In this document: piece after piece, positions 10,046 to 20,113 of the stretch
Numbering within the stretch: the first letter of the stretch is position 1
Layout of the letters: each line of letters opens with the position of its first letter
Origin: Savagea serpentis
GTDB lineage: Bacteria > Bacillota > Bacilli > Bacillales_A > Planococcaceae
Assembly: GCF_015351395.1 (NCBI RefSeq)
Contig: NZ_JADKPV010000001.1
Span: 372,001-436,000, forward strand
Direction of reading: 5' to 3'
Length of the DNA: 64,000 bases
Made by a program: the position numbers and the translations under genes
Notes under the pieces: generated by a model
Database searches by the model: none
What the model saw: the letters and a program-made list of their open reading frames with translations, nothing else
What the model was told of the DNA's origin: nothing

Positions 10046-12316
10046 ATGAAAAGTAGAGGTCGCCTCGTCGCCTTTTTACTACTAATTGTCTTATTTGCTA
10101 CGACGATCAGTGGAACTTCAAAAAGTATATTAAAAGACGTAAAACTAGGACTTGACTTACAAGGTGGATTCGAAGTTTTATACGAAGTTCAACCTTTAAA
10201 AGAAGGTCAAGTCATCGATGAAAAAGTAGTGAGTGATACGGCAGATGCGTTAAATAGCCGTGTCAACGTGTTAGGGGTTAGTGAACCGAACATTCAGATT
10301 GAATCGAATAACCGAATTCGTGTTCAATTAGCAGGTGTCGAAAACCAACAACAAGCACGTGATTTATTGTCAACGCAAGCGAATTTAACATTCCGCGATG
10401 CGAACGATAATTTGATGTTAGACGGTGATGATTTAAAGGCCGGTGGAGCGAAACCGAGCTTCAACCAATTTAACGAACCAATCGTCACATTAGAGCTGAA
10501 AGATGCGAGCAAATTCGGTCAAATTACGACTGAAATTTCACGTATGCCAGCGCCAAGTAACGTCCTTGTCATTTGGTTAGACTTTGAAGAAGGAGTAGAC
10601 TCTTTTTATAGTGAGTTGGCGAAAGAAGAACCGAAATTTATTTCGGCACCATCGGTAAAAGAGCCAATCCATTCGTCAGCAGTTGAAATTTCAGGAAGCT
10701 TCACGCCAGCAGAAACGAAACAACTTGCTGGTATTTTAAACGCAGGGGCACTCCCTGTTCAATTGGAAGAAGTGTACTCGACATCAGTCGGAGCGCAATT
10801 TGGTGAACAGGCGCTCGATAAGACAATTACAGCAGGTATTGTCGGGGTTAGCTTAATCTTTCTATTCATGCTTCTTTACTACCGCTTACCAGGTTTAATT
10901 GCGGTCATTACATTATCGATTTATATTTATTTAATTTTAGTAGCATTCACTGCAATCAATGGTGTATTGACATTGCCAGGTATCGCTGCTTTAATGCTCG
11001 GAGTCGGTATGGCTGTCGATGCGAACATTTTAACGTATGAACGAGTGCGGGAAGAAATACGTGTCGGAAAATCGATTCGTTCAGCCTTCCAATCAGGAGC
11101 GAAAAGTTCATTCACAGCAATTCTTGATGCGAACATTACGACATTGTTAGCAGCGGTCGTGTTATTCCAATTCGGTACGAGCTCAGTGAAAGGTTTCGCG
11201 ACGATGTTAATCATCAGTATTATCGTCAGCTTCTTGACAGCTGTTTGGGGTTCACGTCTATTCTTAGGTTTACTCGTAAATAGCGGGATTTTAGATCGTA
11301 AACCAGGACTATTCGGTGTTCCGCAATCAAAAGTTCATAGCATTGAAGAAGGAATTGATACACTCGATTTAACGACGAAATTCGATCGTTTTGATTTCGT
11401 TCATGCTCGCAAACGTTTTTATACGTTATCGGCTATTTTATTAACAGCAGGTATCATTATGCTCGCTGTCTTTAAATTAAATTTAGGTATTGACTTCTCA
11501 AGTGGTACACGTGTCGAAGTGATGTCGAAAGAACCGATTAATGTTGAACAATTTGAAAAAGATTTAGAAGTTGTTGGTCATGACGTGAAAGATATTGTCG
11601 TATCTGGTGATAAAAAAGAAATCGGAGTCGCTCGTTTCAATGAAGAATTTTCTCAAGATGAAGTGAATAAATTCAAGAGCGAGCTCGCTGAAATTTACGG
11701 CTCAGAACCGAACGTTTCAACTGTATCCTCACAAGTTGGTAAAGAATTGGCGAAAAACGCAATGTACGCGCTCCTATTCGCGGCAATTGGAATTATCATT
11801 TATGTCGCATTCCGATTTGAATGGCAAATGGGTGTTGCTTCCGTCATCGGATTATTGCATGACGCATTCTTTATGATTGCTGTGTTTAGTATCGTTCGAA
11901 TGGAAGTAGACATTACCTTTATCGCAGCAGTGTTAACGATTGTCGGGTATTCCATTAACGATACAATCGTGACATTTGACCGGATACGTGAAAATATGAC
12001 ACGTTCAGGTAAAGTGAAAACAGAAGATGAGTTGGCAACGATTGTCAATAAATCGTTACGTCAAACATTAGGGCGTTCTGTGAACACGATTTTAACGGTT
12101 ATTTTCGTAGTCGTCGCATTAATTGCGCTTGGTGCGGATTCAATTCGTCCATTCTCTGTGGCATTGTTAATTGGTTTACTTGCTGGAACGTATTCTTCAA
12201 TCTTCATCTCCGCTCAAATTTGGTTTGACTTGAAGAAGAAGCAGTTGAAAGAAAAAGGTCCAATTGACATCGAAAAAGAAAAGAAAAAATGGGGTTCAGA
12301 CGAGCCTGTCGTTTAA
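10046..12316 (+). CDS. secDF: Fused protein translocase subunit SecDF
   Basis: A 756-residue single-chain SecDF, as usual in Bacillus and relatives. The SecD half (about 1-430) has one N-terminal membrane helix, the D1 motif GLDLQGGFEVLYEV, a large extracytoplasmic P1 domain and five further helices; the SecF half (about 450-756) repeats the plan with LGIDFSSGTRVEV and GYSINDTIVTFDRIRE. It uses the proton motive force to assist Sec export. The C-terminus is a basic/acidic cytoplasmic tail. GGGAGG precedes two ATGs 4 bases apart; the second (10046) is in frame. Confidence 0.97.
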   Translation: MKSRGRLVAFLLLIVLFATTISGTSKSILKDVKLGLDLQGGFEVLYEVQPLKEGQVIDEKVVSDTADALNSRVNVLGVSEPNIQIESNNRIRVQLAGVENQQQARDLLSTQANLTFRDANDNLMLDGDDLKAGGAKPSFNQFNEPIVTLELKDASKFGQITTEISRMPAPSNVLVIWLDFEEGVDSFYSELAKEEPKFISAPSVKEPIHSSAVEISGSFTPAETKQLAGILNAGALPVQLEEVYSTSVGAQFGEQALDKTITAGIVGVSLIFLFMLLYYRLPGLIAVITLSIYIYLILVAFTAINGVLTLPGIAALMLGVGMAVDANILTYERVREEIRVGKSIRSAFQSGAKSSFTAILDANITTLLAAVVLFQFGTSSVKGFATMLIISIIVSFLTAVWGSRLFLGLLVNSGILDRKPGLFGVPQSKVHSIEEGIDTLDLTTKFDRFDFVHARKRFYTLSAILLTAGIIMLAVFKLNLGIDFSSGTRVEVMSKEPINVEQFEKDLEVVGHDVKDIVVSGDKKEIGVARFNEEFSQDEVNKFKSELAEIYGSEPNVSTVSSQVGKELAKNAMYALLFAAIGIIIYVAFRFEWQMGVASVIGLLHDAFFMIAVFSIVRMEVDITFIAAVLTIVGYSINDTIVTFDRIRENMTRSGKVKTEDELATIVNKSLRQTLGRSVNTILTVIFVVVALIALGADSIRPFSVALLIGLLAGTYSSIFISAQIWFDLKKKQLKEKGPIDIEKEKKKWGSDEPVV

Positions 12317-12321
12317 CAATA

Positions 12322-12360
12322 AGGAAGGGTAGGTGATTGAAAAAATTGCCTACCTTTCCT
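12322..12360 (+). other. Hairpin between secDF and the LapA-like gene
   Basis: AGGAAGGGTAGG and CCTACCTTTCCT form a 12-bp stem (one G-T pair) around a 15-base loop. No T tract follows, so it may be an mRNA-stability or attenuating structure rather than a full terminator. Confidence 0.5.
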
Positions 12361-12382
12361 CGATATGAAGGAGGGACTTCAA

Positions 12383-12733
12383 ATGAAAACACAATGGATG
12401 TTAATTGTTAGCTTACTGTTGGCGATTGTCGTAGCGATTTTTTCAATCGTGAATATTCGCCCAGTCATCGTCAATTTTGTTTTTACAACAGCAGAAATGC
12501 CACTCGTTCTCGTTATTTTAGCGAGTGTTTTAATCGGAGCATTCATCAGTGGATCGTTTGCGCTCTTCCGTCGTATGCAATATAGACAAGAAATAAAACA
12601 TCTCCAAACGATTATTGAAGAAAAAGAAGAATTGTTACGTCAAGAACAATTGCGCATTATACCGCAACAAGATGTCGTCGTTCGCGATATTACGAACGAA
12701 GCGAATGAAGTAACGGTCATCGACGAACAATAA
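12383..12733 (+). CDS. LapA-domain membrane protein (DUF1049-like)
   Basis: A 116-residue protein with two membrane helices (about 5-25 and 40-62), the R-P-V-x-V-N/F pattern between them typical of LapA/DUF1049 proteins, and a cytoplasmic coiled coil (about 65-95, EIKHLQTIIEEKEELLRQEQ). The ATG at 12383 is preceded by AAGGAGGG. In proteobacteria LapA/B act in lipopolysaccharide assembly; the role in Gram-positives is unknown. A similar gene (yrvD) sits near recJ in B. subtilis. Confidence 0.75.
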   Translation: MKTQWMLIVSLLLAIVVAIFSIVNIRPVIVNFVFTTAEMPLVLVILASVLIGAFISGSFALFRRMQYRQEIKHLQTIIEEKEELLRQEQLRIIPQQDVVVRDITNEANEVTVIDEQ

Positions 12734-12738
12734 GTGGA

Positions 12739-12790
12739 GGATAAGTACATGACTATGCACAGTCTCGCATAGCGGGTACTTATCCTTTTT
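12739..12790 (+). terminator. Terminator/attenuator between the LapA-like gene and recJ
   Basis: GGATAAGTAC (12739-12748) pairs with GTACTTATCC (12776-12785), followed by Ts. The loop contains a seven-codon reading frame with its own ribosome binding site (see findings). Confidence 0.85.
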
Positions 12791-12841
12791 CGTTTTGAAT
12801 GCAAATTCGGTATACTTAGAGGAAGAGATGGAGTGATAACA

Positions 12842-15127
12842 ATGATTCAATCAAAAAGTAAATGGCAAATGACAAGCGTAGATGAAACGCTTATTCAATC
12901 ATTTTGTGAGGCTTTACATATTCCGCCTTTACTCGCCAAAATATTAGTAGCACGAGATATTCAAACAGTTGAAGAAGCGAAGCAATTTATCGAAATGGAC
13001 AGTTCTGTTTTGCATGATCCATTTTTAATGTATCAAATGGATATCGCTGTAGAGACAATTCAGTTTGCAATCGATAGTCAAGTACCGATTTTAATTTATG
13101 GGGATTATGATGCGGACGGCGTGACGAGTACGACTGTTTTACTTCGTGCTTTACGCTCTTTAGGAGCCCTTGTCGACTATGCGATTCCGAATCGCTTTAA
13201 GCATGGATATGGACCGAATGCTGAGCTGTTTGAAGAGAAAATAGCAGAAGGCTTTGAGTTAATCATTACAGTAGATAATGGTATTTCAGGCCATGAAGCA
13301 ATCGCTCATGCCCAACAGTTAGGAGCGACGGTCATCGTGACGGATCACCATGAAATCGGAGAGACTTTGCCACCTGCAGATTGCATTATCCACCCGCGTC
13401 ATCCTGAAGGCAATTATCCGTTTCCGGAGTTAGCTGGAGTAGGAGTAGCTTTTAAGTTGGCGACTGCATTGCTTGGACAAGTGGATGAAACGCTTTTACC
13501 TTATGTGGCAATCGGAACTGTTGCAGATCTTGTTCCTCTGCTAGATGAAAATCGTTACATCGTAAAACATGGTCTCGCTTTATTGCAAAAGAGTGATGAT
13601 GTTGGTCTGCGTGCGCTTGCAGAAGTAAGTAAGAGCCATTTGCATGAGGCGGATGAAGAGACGGTAGGGTTTTCCTATGGTCCGCGTTTGAACGCTCCAG
13701 GACGCTTACAAGATGCCACTCTTGCTGTCGAAATGCTCAACGCTGAAACTGAGACAGAAGCGAGTTCATACGCTTTACAGTTAAATGAGATGAATGTCGA
13801 GCGACAACAGATGGTTCAGACAATTACGGAAGAAGCAGAGCAGATGATGCAAGCTTATCATGAGGTTCCTGAAGTGATTGTATTAGCGAAAGAAGGATGG
13901 AATCCAGGTGTCGTCGGCATCGTTGCTTCTCGTATGACTGATAAGTTTTACCGTCCTACCATCATTCTCGGAATCGATTCTGAAAGGGGTGAAGCGAAGG
14001 GGTCAGCACGTAGTATTGAAGGTTATCATCTGTACGAAGCGCTTAAAAAAAGTGAGCCACTTGTAGAAAAATATGGCGGTCATGCGATGGCAGCAGGCTT
14101 GACCATTCCAATCGAGCGAATCGAATCACTGCGTAAAAGATTGATTGAAATTGCGCATGAAACATTGACACCAGAGGATTATATTCCGAAATTGACGATT
14201 GATGTTCAGACGACGATTGATGAAATTGACTTAGATGTTTTAGATGACATGCAAAAGCTTCGTCCATTCGGAATTGGATTTCCGAAACCAACCTATGCAC
14301 TTGAAAATGTGAAAGTGCTCGAAGTGAGAAAAATCGGTTCTGCTCTCAATCATTTAAAAATGAAAGTAGGAACGACGACAGATGCGCTAGACTGCATCGG
14401 CTTCCAATTTGGTGATAGAGCGGATGAATTAACGGTAGGCACAACCGTTGCACTGGCAGGAGATATTCAAATTAATGAGTGGAACGGCAGGCGCAATCCG
14501 CAATTTATGATGGAAGATTTGCAATCGAAAGATGTTCAAGTTTTCGACATGCGCGGTATTGACCAACTGCAACAATGGTTGCCAAAAGTACCTTCAGACG
14601 CGACGTATGTTTTATTCCAAAAACAACACGCTGAACGTTTTGCAAAACATATCCCGCTCACGATGGCAAACGATTTAACGGGTGATGAAAAAGTGCTCGT
14701 CTTTCTCGATTTGCCAGACCATATGGAACAGTTACTTGCGATTATTACGCAACATGAACCACACCGTTTATATTGTCATTTCTATGTTACGCAAACATTT
14801 TATATGGAGCGTATCCCAACGCGAGAAATGTTCGGGTGGTTGTTCCAAGCGATTAAACAGCGAGGACATCTCGATTTTGTGAAAGAGTGGGAGTGGATTG
14901 CGAAGCAAAAAGGTTGGAAAAAAGACACGATTGTCTTTATGTTAAAAGTGTTTTTAGACTTAAAATTTGTTACACTAGAAGGTAGTGTATTCACGATCGC
15001 GCCGAATGTAGAAAAACGAAATTTAGAAGAGGCTCCGACTTATCAACAAAGAGAGCGTCAAATCTCACTTGAGCGTGATTTATTATACAGTTCATACAAT
15101 CAATTAAAACAAACATTGCTTCAGTAG
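12842..15127 (+). CDS. recJ: Single-stranded-DNA-specific exonuclease RecJ
   Basis: A 761-residue RecJ, a 5'-3' ssDNA exonuclease acting in recombination and repair. DHH-family metal motifs are visible: YGDYDADG at 86-93, VDNGISG, D168-H169-H170, and the substrate-binding GPRLNAPGRL. DHHA1 follows with YGGHAMAAG, then an OB-like domain and a Firmicutes C-terminal extension. The ATG at 12842 has GGAG about 8 bases upstream. TATACT at 12811-12816 is a plausible -10. Confidence 0.96.
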   Translation: MIQSKSKWQMTSVDETLIQSFCEALHIPPLLAKILVARDIQTVEEAKQFIEMDSSVLHDPFLMYQMDIAVETIQFAIDSQVPILIYGDYDADGVTSTTVLLRALRSLGALVDYAIPNRFKHGYGPNAELFEEKIAEGFELIITVDNGISGHEAIAHAQQLGATVIVTDHHEIGETLPPADCIIHPRHPEGNYPFPELAGVGVAFKLATALLGQVDETLLPYVAIGTVADLVPLLDENRYIVKHGLALLQKSDDVGLRALAEVSKSHLHEADEETVGFSYGPRLNAPGRLQDATLAVEMLNAETETEASSYALQLNEMNVERQQMVQTITEEAEQMMQAYHEVPEVIVLAKEGWNPGVVGIVASRMTDKFYRPTIILGIDSERGEAKGSARSIEGYHLYEALKKSEPLVEKYGGHAMAAGLTIPIERIESLRKRLIEIAHETLTPEDYIPKLTIDVQTTIDEIDLDVLDDMQKLRPFGIGFPKPTYALENVKVLEVRKIGSALNHLKMKVGTTTDALDCIGFQFGDRADELTVGTTVALAGDIQINEWNGRRNPQFMMEDLQSKDVQVFDMRGIDQLQQWLPKVPSDATYVLFQKQHAERFAKHIPLTMANDLTGDEKVLVFLDLPDHMEQLLAIITQHEPHRLYCHFYVTQTFYMERIPTREMFGWLFQAIKQRGHLDFVKEWEWIAKQKGWKKDTIVFMLKVFLDLKFVTLEGSVFTIAPNVEKRNLEEAPTYQQRERQISLERDLLYSSYNQLKQTLLQ

Positions 15128-15142
15128 GAGGAAGAAGGAAAG

Positions 15143-15664
15143 ATGGATTTAAAACAGTATATTACAATTGTTGAAGATTATCCGAAAGAAGGGATAAGCT
15201 TTAAAGATATTACGACATTGATGGATCACGGAGAAGCGTATAAATTTGCGACAGATGAAATCGTGAAATACGCAGAAAAAGTGAGAGCAGACCTCATCGT
15301 TGGACCTGAAGCAAGAGGATTTATTATCGGATGTCCAGTAGCTTATGCGTTAGAAGTCGGATTTGCACCTGTGCGTAAACCTGGAAAATTACCACGTGAA
15401 ACGGTATCGGTTGAATATGACTTAGAATATGGAACAGATCGTTTAACGATTCATAAAGATGCGATTAAACCGGGACAGCGCGTCTTAATCGTAGATGACT
15501 TACTTGCAACAGGTGGTACGATTAAAGCGACGATTGAACTCGTCGAAGAATTAGGCGGCATTGTCGCAGGCTGTGCCTTTTTAATTGAACTGGCATACTT
15601 AGATGGGCGTAAAAAGATTGAAGGATACGATATTTGTACATTGATCACATACGATGAAGAATAA
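15143..15664 (+). CDS. apt: Adenine phosphoribosyltransferase
   Basis: A 173-residue salvage enzyme making AMP from adenine and PRPP. The PRPP-binding loop [10 protein letters not shown] starts at V117. The start [23 protein letters not shown] is typical. A terminator follows. The order recJ-apt-rel is conserved in Bacillales. Confidence 0.97.
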   Translation: MDLKQYITIVEDYPKEGISFKDITTLMDHGEAYKFATDEIVKYAEKVRADLIVGPEARGFIIGCPVAYALEVGFAPVRKPGKLPRETVSVEYDLEYGTDRLTIHKDAIKPGQRVLIVDDLLATGGTIKATIELVEELGGIVAGCAFLIELAYLDGRKKIEGYDICTLITYDEE

Positions 15665-15668
15665 TTCA

Positions 15669-15704
15669 AAAGCATTCTGTGAATCACTCGCAGAATGTTT
15701 TTTT
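15669..15704 (+). terminator. Terminator after apt
   Basis: AAAGCATTCTGTG pairs with CGCAGAATGTTT, followed by a T run. Confidence 0.85.
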
Positions 15705-15718
15705 AAAACGTTTCCTCC

Positions 15719-15747
15719 TTTACACATATAAGGGATTGCCGTACTAT
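15719..15747 (+). promoter_or_regulatory. Promoter of rel
   Basis: TTTACA (15719-15724) and TACTAT (15742-15747) with a 17-base spacer, about 40 bases before the rel start. Confidence 0.6.
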
Positions 15748-15786
15748 AAGTAAAAATAGAAAGAACGAAGAAAGGAGTGTAAAACA

Positions 15787-18006
15787 ATGGCGAAAGAAAA
15801 AGACATGACAGCAGAGGATATTTATCATATCGTATCGACGTATATGAATGAAGAACATGTAGAATTTGTGAAGCGTGCATATATTGCAGCGAAGGAAGCG
15901 CATGAAGGCCAATTTCGTAAATCGGGAGAGCCATATATTTTACACCCGATTCAAGTCGCAGGTATTTTAGCGAATTTGCAAATGGATCCTGCAACTGTTG
16001 CAGCTGGATTTTTGCATGATGTCGTTGAAGATACGGAGGTGAGTCGCGAAGATATCGTCGAACAGTTTGGCGAAGAAGTTGCGGTACTCGTCGACGGTGT
16101 GACGAAACTCGAAAAATTAAAATTCCGTTCAAATGAAGAAAAACAAGCAGAAAATCATCGGAAAATGTTTATCGCTATGGCACAAGATATTCGTGTCATT
16201 TTAATTAAATTGGCAGACCGCTTACATAATATGCGTACATTAAAATATGTCAATGAAGAAAAACAACGTCGTATTTCTGCAGAAACGCTCGATATTTTTG
16301 CACCTCTCGCTCATCGTCTCGGAATCTCGACAATTAAGTGGGAATTAGAGGATACTGCACTTCGCTATTTGAATCCGCAACAATATTACCGCATCGTTCA
16401 TATGATGAAACAAAAGCGTGCAGAACGGGAAGATTATTTAGAAGAAGTGATGGATATCATTCGTTTTGAAGTGGATCGTATGGGGATTGAAGCGGAAATT
16501 TCAGGTCGCCCGAAACATTTATATTCGATTTACCGGAAAATGGCTTTGCAAAATAAAGAATTCAATGAAATTTATGATTTATTGGCGGTGCGTATCGTAC
16601 TGAAAAGCATTAAAGATTGTTATGCGACACTCGGTATTATTCACACATTATGGAAACCGATGCCTGGGCGTTTCAAAGATTATATCGCGATGCCGAAACA
16701 AAATATGTATCAATCGATTCATACGACAGTTGTCGGTCCAGCGGGAGATCCGTTAGAAGTTCAAATTCGCACGGAAGATATGCACCACATTGCAGAATAT
16801 GGGGTGGCGGCGCACTGGGCGTATAAAGAAGGACGTGTCGCTTCTGAAACGACTGACAATATCGAACAAAAATTGACGTGGTTCCGTGAAATTTTAGAGC
16901 TTCAAAACGAATCTACAAATGCGGAAGAATTTATGGAATCGTTAAAATTCGATCTCTTCTCCGACATGGTTTATGTCTTTACTCCAGATGGTGATGTGAT
17001 TGAATTGCCAAAAGGCTCCGTTCCTTTAGATTTCGCTTACCGCGTTCATTCAGAAGTAGGAAACCGTACAATCGGAGCGAAAGTGAACGGTAAAATGGTT
17101 CCGCTCGACGAAAAATTAGCTACGGGAGATATCGTGGAAGTATTGACGTCGAAACAATCATTTGGGCCGAGCCGTGATTGGTTGAAAATTGCGAATACCT
17201 CTCAAGCACGTAGCAAAATCAAACAATATTTTAAGCGTCAATTAAGAGAAGAAAATGTTGTAAAAGGAAAATCATTAATCGATCGTGAAATTAAAGCACA
17301 AGTATATGAACCGAAAGAAGTGCTCACCTCTGAAAACATCTCCCGTGTTCTCGACAAATATAGCTTTGCTTCTGAAGAAGATATGTATGCGAATGTCGGA
17401 TCAGGGGGCATTACTGCTCAGCAAATTGTCAACCGTTTAGCAGAACGATTACGTCGCGAACGAGAAAAAGTCGACGCATTAGAAAAAGTAAAGTCGGACA
17501 TTGAGAAAAAGAAAGAATCCCCGCAGAAAAAAGAATATAAAGAAACAGAATCAGGCGTAATCGTTCGAGGAATCGACAATATGTTAATTCGTCTAGCGAA
17601 ATGCTGTAATCCAGTACCAGGTGACGAAATCACCGGTTTTATTACGAAAGGACGAGGTGTTTCTGTCCATCGAACGGATTGTCCGAATGTTGTACATTCT
17701 GATGAATTGGACAGTCGTTATTTAGATGTGGAATGGGCAGTAGGAGATAGCAGTCGCTCTTCGAAAACATTTGAAGTCGATATTGAAATTTCAGCATTCG
17801 ACCGTTCTGGTTTATTGAATGAAGTAATGATGACTGTCACAGAGTTGAAAGTGCCAATCACAGCAGTGACGGGTCGTGCAAATAAAGAGAAAATCGCAAA
17901 AATCGAAATGACGATTGAAATTACGAGCATTGAACATTTACATCAAATTGTGAAGAAGATTAAACAAATATCAGATGTCCATGCTGTACATCGTGTAACG
18001 AATTAA
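15787..18006 (+). CDS. rel: Bifunctional (p)ppGpp synthetase/hydrolase Rel
   Basis: A 739-residue long Rel protein controlling the stringent response. The hydrolase HD domain is intact (H77-D78, E81-D82; later RLHNMRTL), so it should degrade as well as make (p)ppGpp. The synthetase domain follows (about 230-340; RFKDYIAMPKQNMYQSIHT, VQIRTEDMHHIAEYGVAAHW), then TGS (about 390-455), a helical/zinc-like region with the CC of LAKCCNPVPGD, and a C-terminal ACT domain (about 660-735). RBS GAAAGGAG precedes the ATG. dtd follows by 12 bases. Confidence 0.97.
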   Translation: MAKEKDMTAEDIYHIVSTYMNEEHVEFVKRAYIAAKEAHEGQFRKSGEPYILHPIQVAGILANLQMDPATVAAGFLHDVVEDTEVSREDIVEQFGEEVAVLVDGVTKLEKLKFRSNEEKQAENHRKMFIAMAQDIRVILIKLADRLHNMRTLKYVNEEKQRRISAETLDIFAPLAHRLGISTIKWELEDTALRYLNPQQYYRIVHMMKQKRAEREDYLEEVMDIIRFEVDRMGIEAEISGRPKHLYSIYRKMALQNKEFNEIYDLLAVRIVLKSIKDCYATLGIIHTLWKPMPGRFKDYIAMPKQNMYQSIHTTVVGPAGDPLEVQIRTEDMHHIAEYGVAAHWAYKEGRVASETTDNIEQKLTWFREILELQNESTNAEEFMESLKFDLFSDMVYVFTPDGDVIELPKGSVPLDFAYRVHSEVGNRTIGAKVNGKMVPLDEKLATGDIVEVLTSKQSFGPSRDWLKIANTSQARSKIKQYFKRQLREENVVKGKSLIDREIKAQVYEPKEVLTSENISRVLDKYSFASEEDMYANVGSGGITAQQIVNRLAERLRREREKVDALEKVKSDIEKKKESPQKKEYKETESGVIVRGIDNMLIRLAKCCNPVPGDEITGFITKGRGVSVHRTDCPNVVHSDELDSRYLDVEWAVGDSSRSSKTFEVDIEISAFDRSGLLNEVMMTVTELKVPITAVTGRANKEKIAKIEMTIEITSIEHLHQIVKKIKQISDVHAVHRVTN

Positions 18007-18018
18007 GGAAGTGAAAGT

Positions 18019-18459
18019 ATGAAAGTTTTATTACAACGTGCGAAACGAGCATCTGTCACAATTAACGGTGAAGTGACAGGGGCGATTGATAAAGGGTATG
18101 TATTACTTGTCGGAATTACGCATGAAGATACGGTAGAAGACGTGAAATACGTAGCGAAAAAAATTGCAGGATTACGCATTTGGGAAGACGAAGAAGGAAA
18201 AATGAATCAGGATTTGTCTCAAGTAGGAGGAGCTGTGCTGTCCGTATCCCAATTTACATTGTATGGTGATGTGAGCAAAGGGAGACGACCGAGCTTTATT
18301 CAAGCTGCGCGACCTGAACAAGCTGAGCCTTTATGGGAACAGTTTAATCAAGAGTTACGTGCGCTTGATATCCATGTAGAGACAGGTCGTTTCGGTGCGA
18401 TGATGGACGTATCGCTCATCAATGACGGCCCCGTCACATTAATGGTAGAATCAAAATAA
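18019..18459 (+). CDS. dtd: D-aminoacyl-tRNA deacylase
   Basis: A 146-residue DTD that removes D-amino acids wrongly attached to tRNA. Both family active-site motifs are present: [17 protein letters not shown] and [11 protein letters not shown] (the cross-subunit GP motif). Co-transcribed with rel, as in B. subtilis. Confidence 0.96.
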   Translation: MKVLLQRAKRASVTINGEVTGAIDKGYVLLVGITHEDTVEDVKYVAKKIAGLRIWEDEEGKMNQDLSQVGGAVLSVSQFTLYGDVSKGRRPSFIQAARPEQAEPLWEQFNQELRALDIHVETGRFGAMMDVSLINDGPVTLMVESK

Positions 18460-18460
18460 T

Positions 18461-18502
18461 AAAAGCGTTTGAAATCGAGTAATATGATTTCAAACGCTTT
18501 TT
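18461..18502. terminator. Bidirectional terminator between dtd and the amidase gene
   Basis: AAAAGCGTTTGAAATC is mirrored by GATTTCAAACGCTTTT, a 16-bp stem with A and T tracts at the two ends, serving the convergent genes. Confidence 0.9.
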
Positions 18503-18504
18503 CA

Positions 18505-20043
18505 TTATTCATTGAAAAATTGTAATAAACCGTCATAAATACCGTAAGAAACGGTTTCTCTAAATTGAGAAGATAAAAGTACTTGCTCTTCTGCTGCATT
18601 CGTTAAAAACCCGAGTTCTAATAAAATAGCATCCGAACTATTTTCATTCAATACTTGGAAGTTTCCAACTTGCACACCGCGGTTTCGTAAAGGAATTTGT
18701 TGCTCAATTGTCGCATTTAATACATCGGCTAATTCCTTTTGATGATCGTGGAAGTAAAATGTCGTATGACCTGTAACGGTCGAGTCGACATTCGCATCAT
18801 AGTGAATACTAATAAATGCATCTGCCTTCAATTGGCTTTTCATTTGGGCTCTTGTACGCAATGGAATGAAAGTATCGCGCTCACGAGTTAAATGCACTTT
18901 CGCTCCAGCAGATCGCAATTTAAGAGCTAACACTTCTGCTGTTTTCATCGTTAAATCTTTTTCACGTGTACCACGCGCCCCTGTCGTTCCTCGGTCATGT
19001 CCGCCATGTCCAGGGTCAAGTATGATGGTTATGCCATTTAAAGTACCTGGAATGGAAGCTTTTTTTCGCACGGTAGATGCTGCTTCTTCTGCATGTTTAG
19101 AAATCACAGGGCTGTTTAATGTAGAAACGACCCATTGTGCGACATAAGCGCGTTGTCCGTCAATTTCAACTTCATACCAGTCTCCTTCTTCGCTTAAAAC
19201 ATTTAAGTGATAACCTGCTTCTAAACGCTTTACGACTTTTGAATGGGTTGTCGGTTCTTCACGCAAATTCGTACCGTCGGCAATCGTTGAAATTAAAAAC
19301 AAGCTAGGTTTTTCTCCGGACTTTTGAGAGGCATTTAATTGTCCATGAAAGCTAGCGACCCACCCTGTTTTTTTAGAATCAAGTTGGATTTTCACCCAAT
19401 TATGATCCACTTCTAACACTTTGTACGTCTCGCCTTGGTGAGCATAACCGATTATTTTTCCTTGGAGTCCTGCACGTGAACGGACATTCAAAGAGTCAAC
19501 AATGACCGTGAATTGGCCATCTTTTACTTCTGGTGAAGGGTTCACTTGGTCATTGGCTTTTTGTGTTTCAGAAGTTGTTTTGGTTAAATATGAACTATGT
19601 ACCCATCCGTACATACCATCTACAATGATATACGACCATCCGTCTCGCTCTAATTCTAGTGTCGCTTCTTTTCCAGCGTCCATTTTACCGATTACATTGG
19701 ATTGTGTGGAAGGACCGAGCCGTACGTTAAGACCATTCGTTGTAGAAATGACGACATCTCCTTTTGATTCGATATCACTTTTACGTTCAACGAGCCAAGA
19801 TGCGATCCATCCTTCTCGATTTTTTTTATAGGAAACACGGAACCAATCATCTTGTTCCTCTAGAACGGTAAGTGATTCATTCGCTTGGAGTGTATCGATG
19901 ATCTCGTAGGTGAGTCCTGGTCCAGAACGAACATTCATTTTTCCTTTCGTTTCCACCGTGCTTGCTGCTAAACTCGTTATCGAATTTAAAAATCCAAAAC
20001 CGAAAATAAGCAGAAACAAAGTGAAGGTTATTTTTCTTTTCAA
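18505..20043 (-). CDS. N-acetylmuramoyl-L-alanine amidase with four SH3b repeats (YrvJ-like)
   Basis: A 512-residue secreted wall hydrolase. The TTG at 20043 is favoured because AAGGTGG lies 9 bases upstream and because it puts a clean signal peptide (KRKITFTLFLLIFGFGFLN) at the very N-terminus. Four bacterial SH3 domains follow (about 30-90, 95-155, 172-235 and 250-312), each with the NVR-G/P start and GW(V/I) end, for wall binding. The C-terminal Amidase_3 domain (about 335-510) has the zinc ligands DPGHGG, the Glu of GTREKDL and SIHYDA, plus the catalytic Glu in LLELGFLTN. It cleaves the bond between MurNAc and the stem peptide. B. subtilis YrvJ occupies the same place. Confidence 0.93.
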   Translation of the reverse strand: MKRKITFTLFLLIFGFGFLNSITSLAASTVETKGKMNVRSGPGLTYEIIDTLQANESLTVLEEQDDWFRVSYKKNREGWIASWLVERKSDIESKGDVVISTTNGLNVRLGPSTQSNVIGKMDAGKEATLELERDGWSYIIVDGMYGWVHSSYLTKTTSETQKANDQVNPSPEVKDGQFTVIVDSLNVRSRAGLQGKIIGYAHQGETYKVLEVDHNWVKIQLDSKKTGWVASFHGQLNASQKSGEKPSLFLISTIADGTNLREEPTTHSKVVKRLEAGYHLNVLSEEGDWYEVEIDGQRAYVAQWVVSTLNSPVISKHAEEAASTVRKKASIPGTLNGITIILDPGHGGHDRGTTGARGTREKDLTMKTAEVLALKLRSAGAKVHLTRERDTFIPLRTRAQMKSQLKADAFISIHYDANVDSTVTGHTTFYFHDHQKELADVLNATIEQQIPLRNRGVQVGNFQVLNENSSDAILLELGFLTNAAEEQVLLSSQFRETVSYGIYDGLLQFFNE

Positions 20044-20062
20044 ATCGTCTTCACCACCTTGA

Positions 20063-20091
20063 GTTATATTGTAACGAGAAATGTTTTTCAA
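20063..20091 (-). promoter_or_regulatory. Promoter of the amidase gene
   Basis: Read on the minus strand: TTGAAA (20091-20086), 17-base spacer, TATAAC (20068-20063). The ribosome binding site lies just downstream. Confidence 0.6.
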
Positions 20092-20113
20092 TGCTAGAAA
20101 TAAGTGAAAGGTA

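Noticed and set aside
15599-16132. 177-residue minus-strand frame across apt, its terminator and rel
   Set aside because: It is antisense to two well-identified genes and crosses a terminator; composition is not protein-like.
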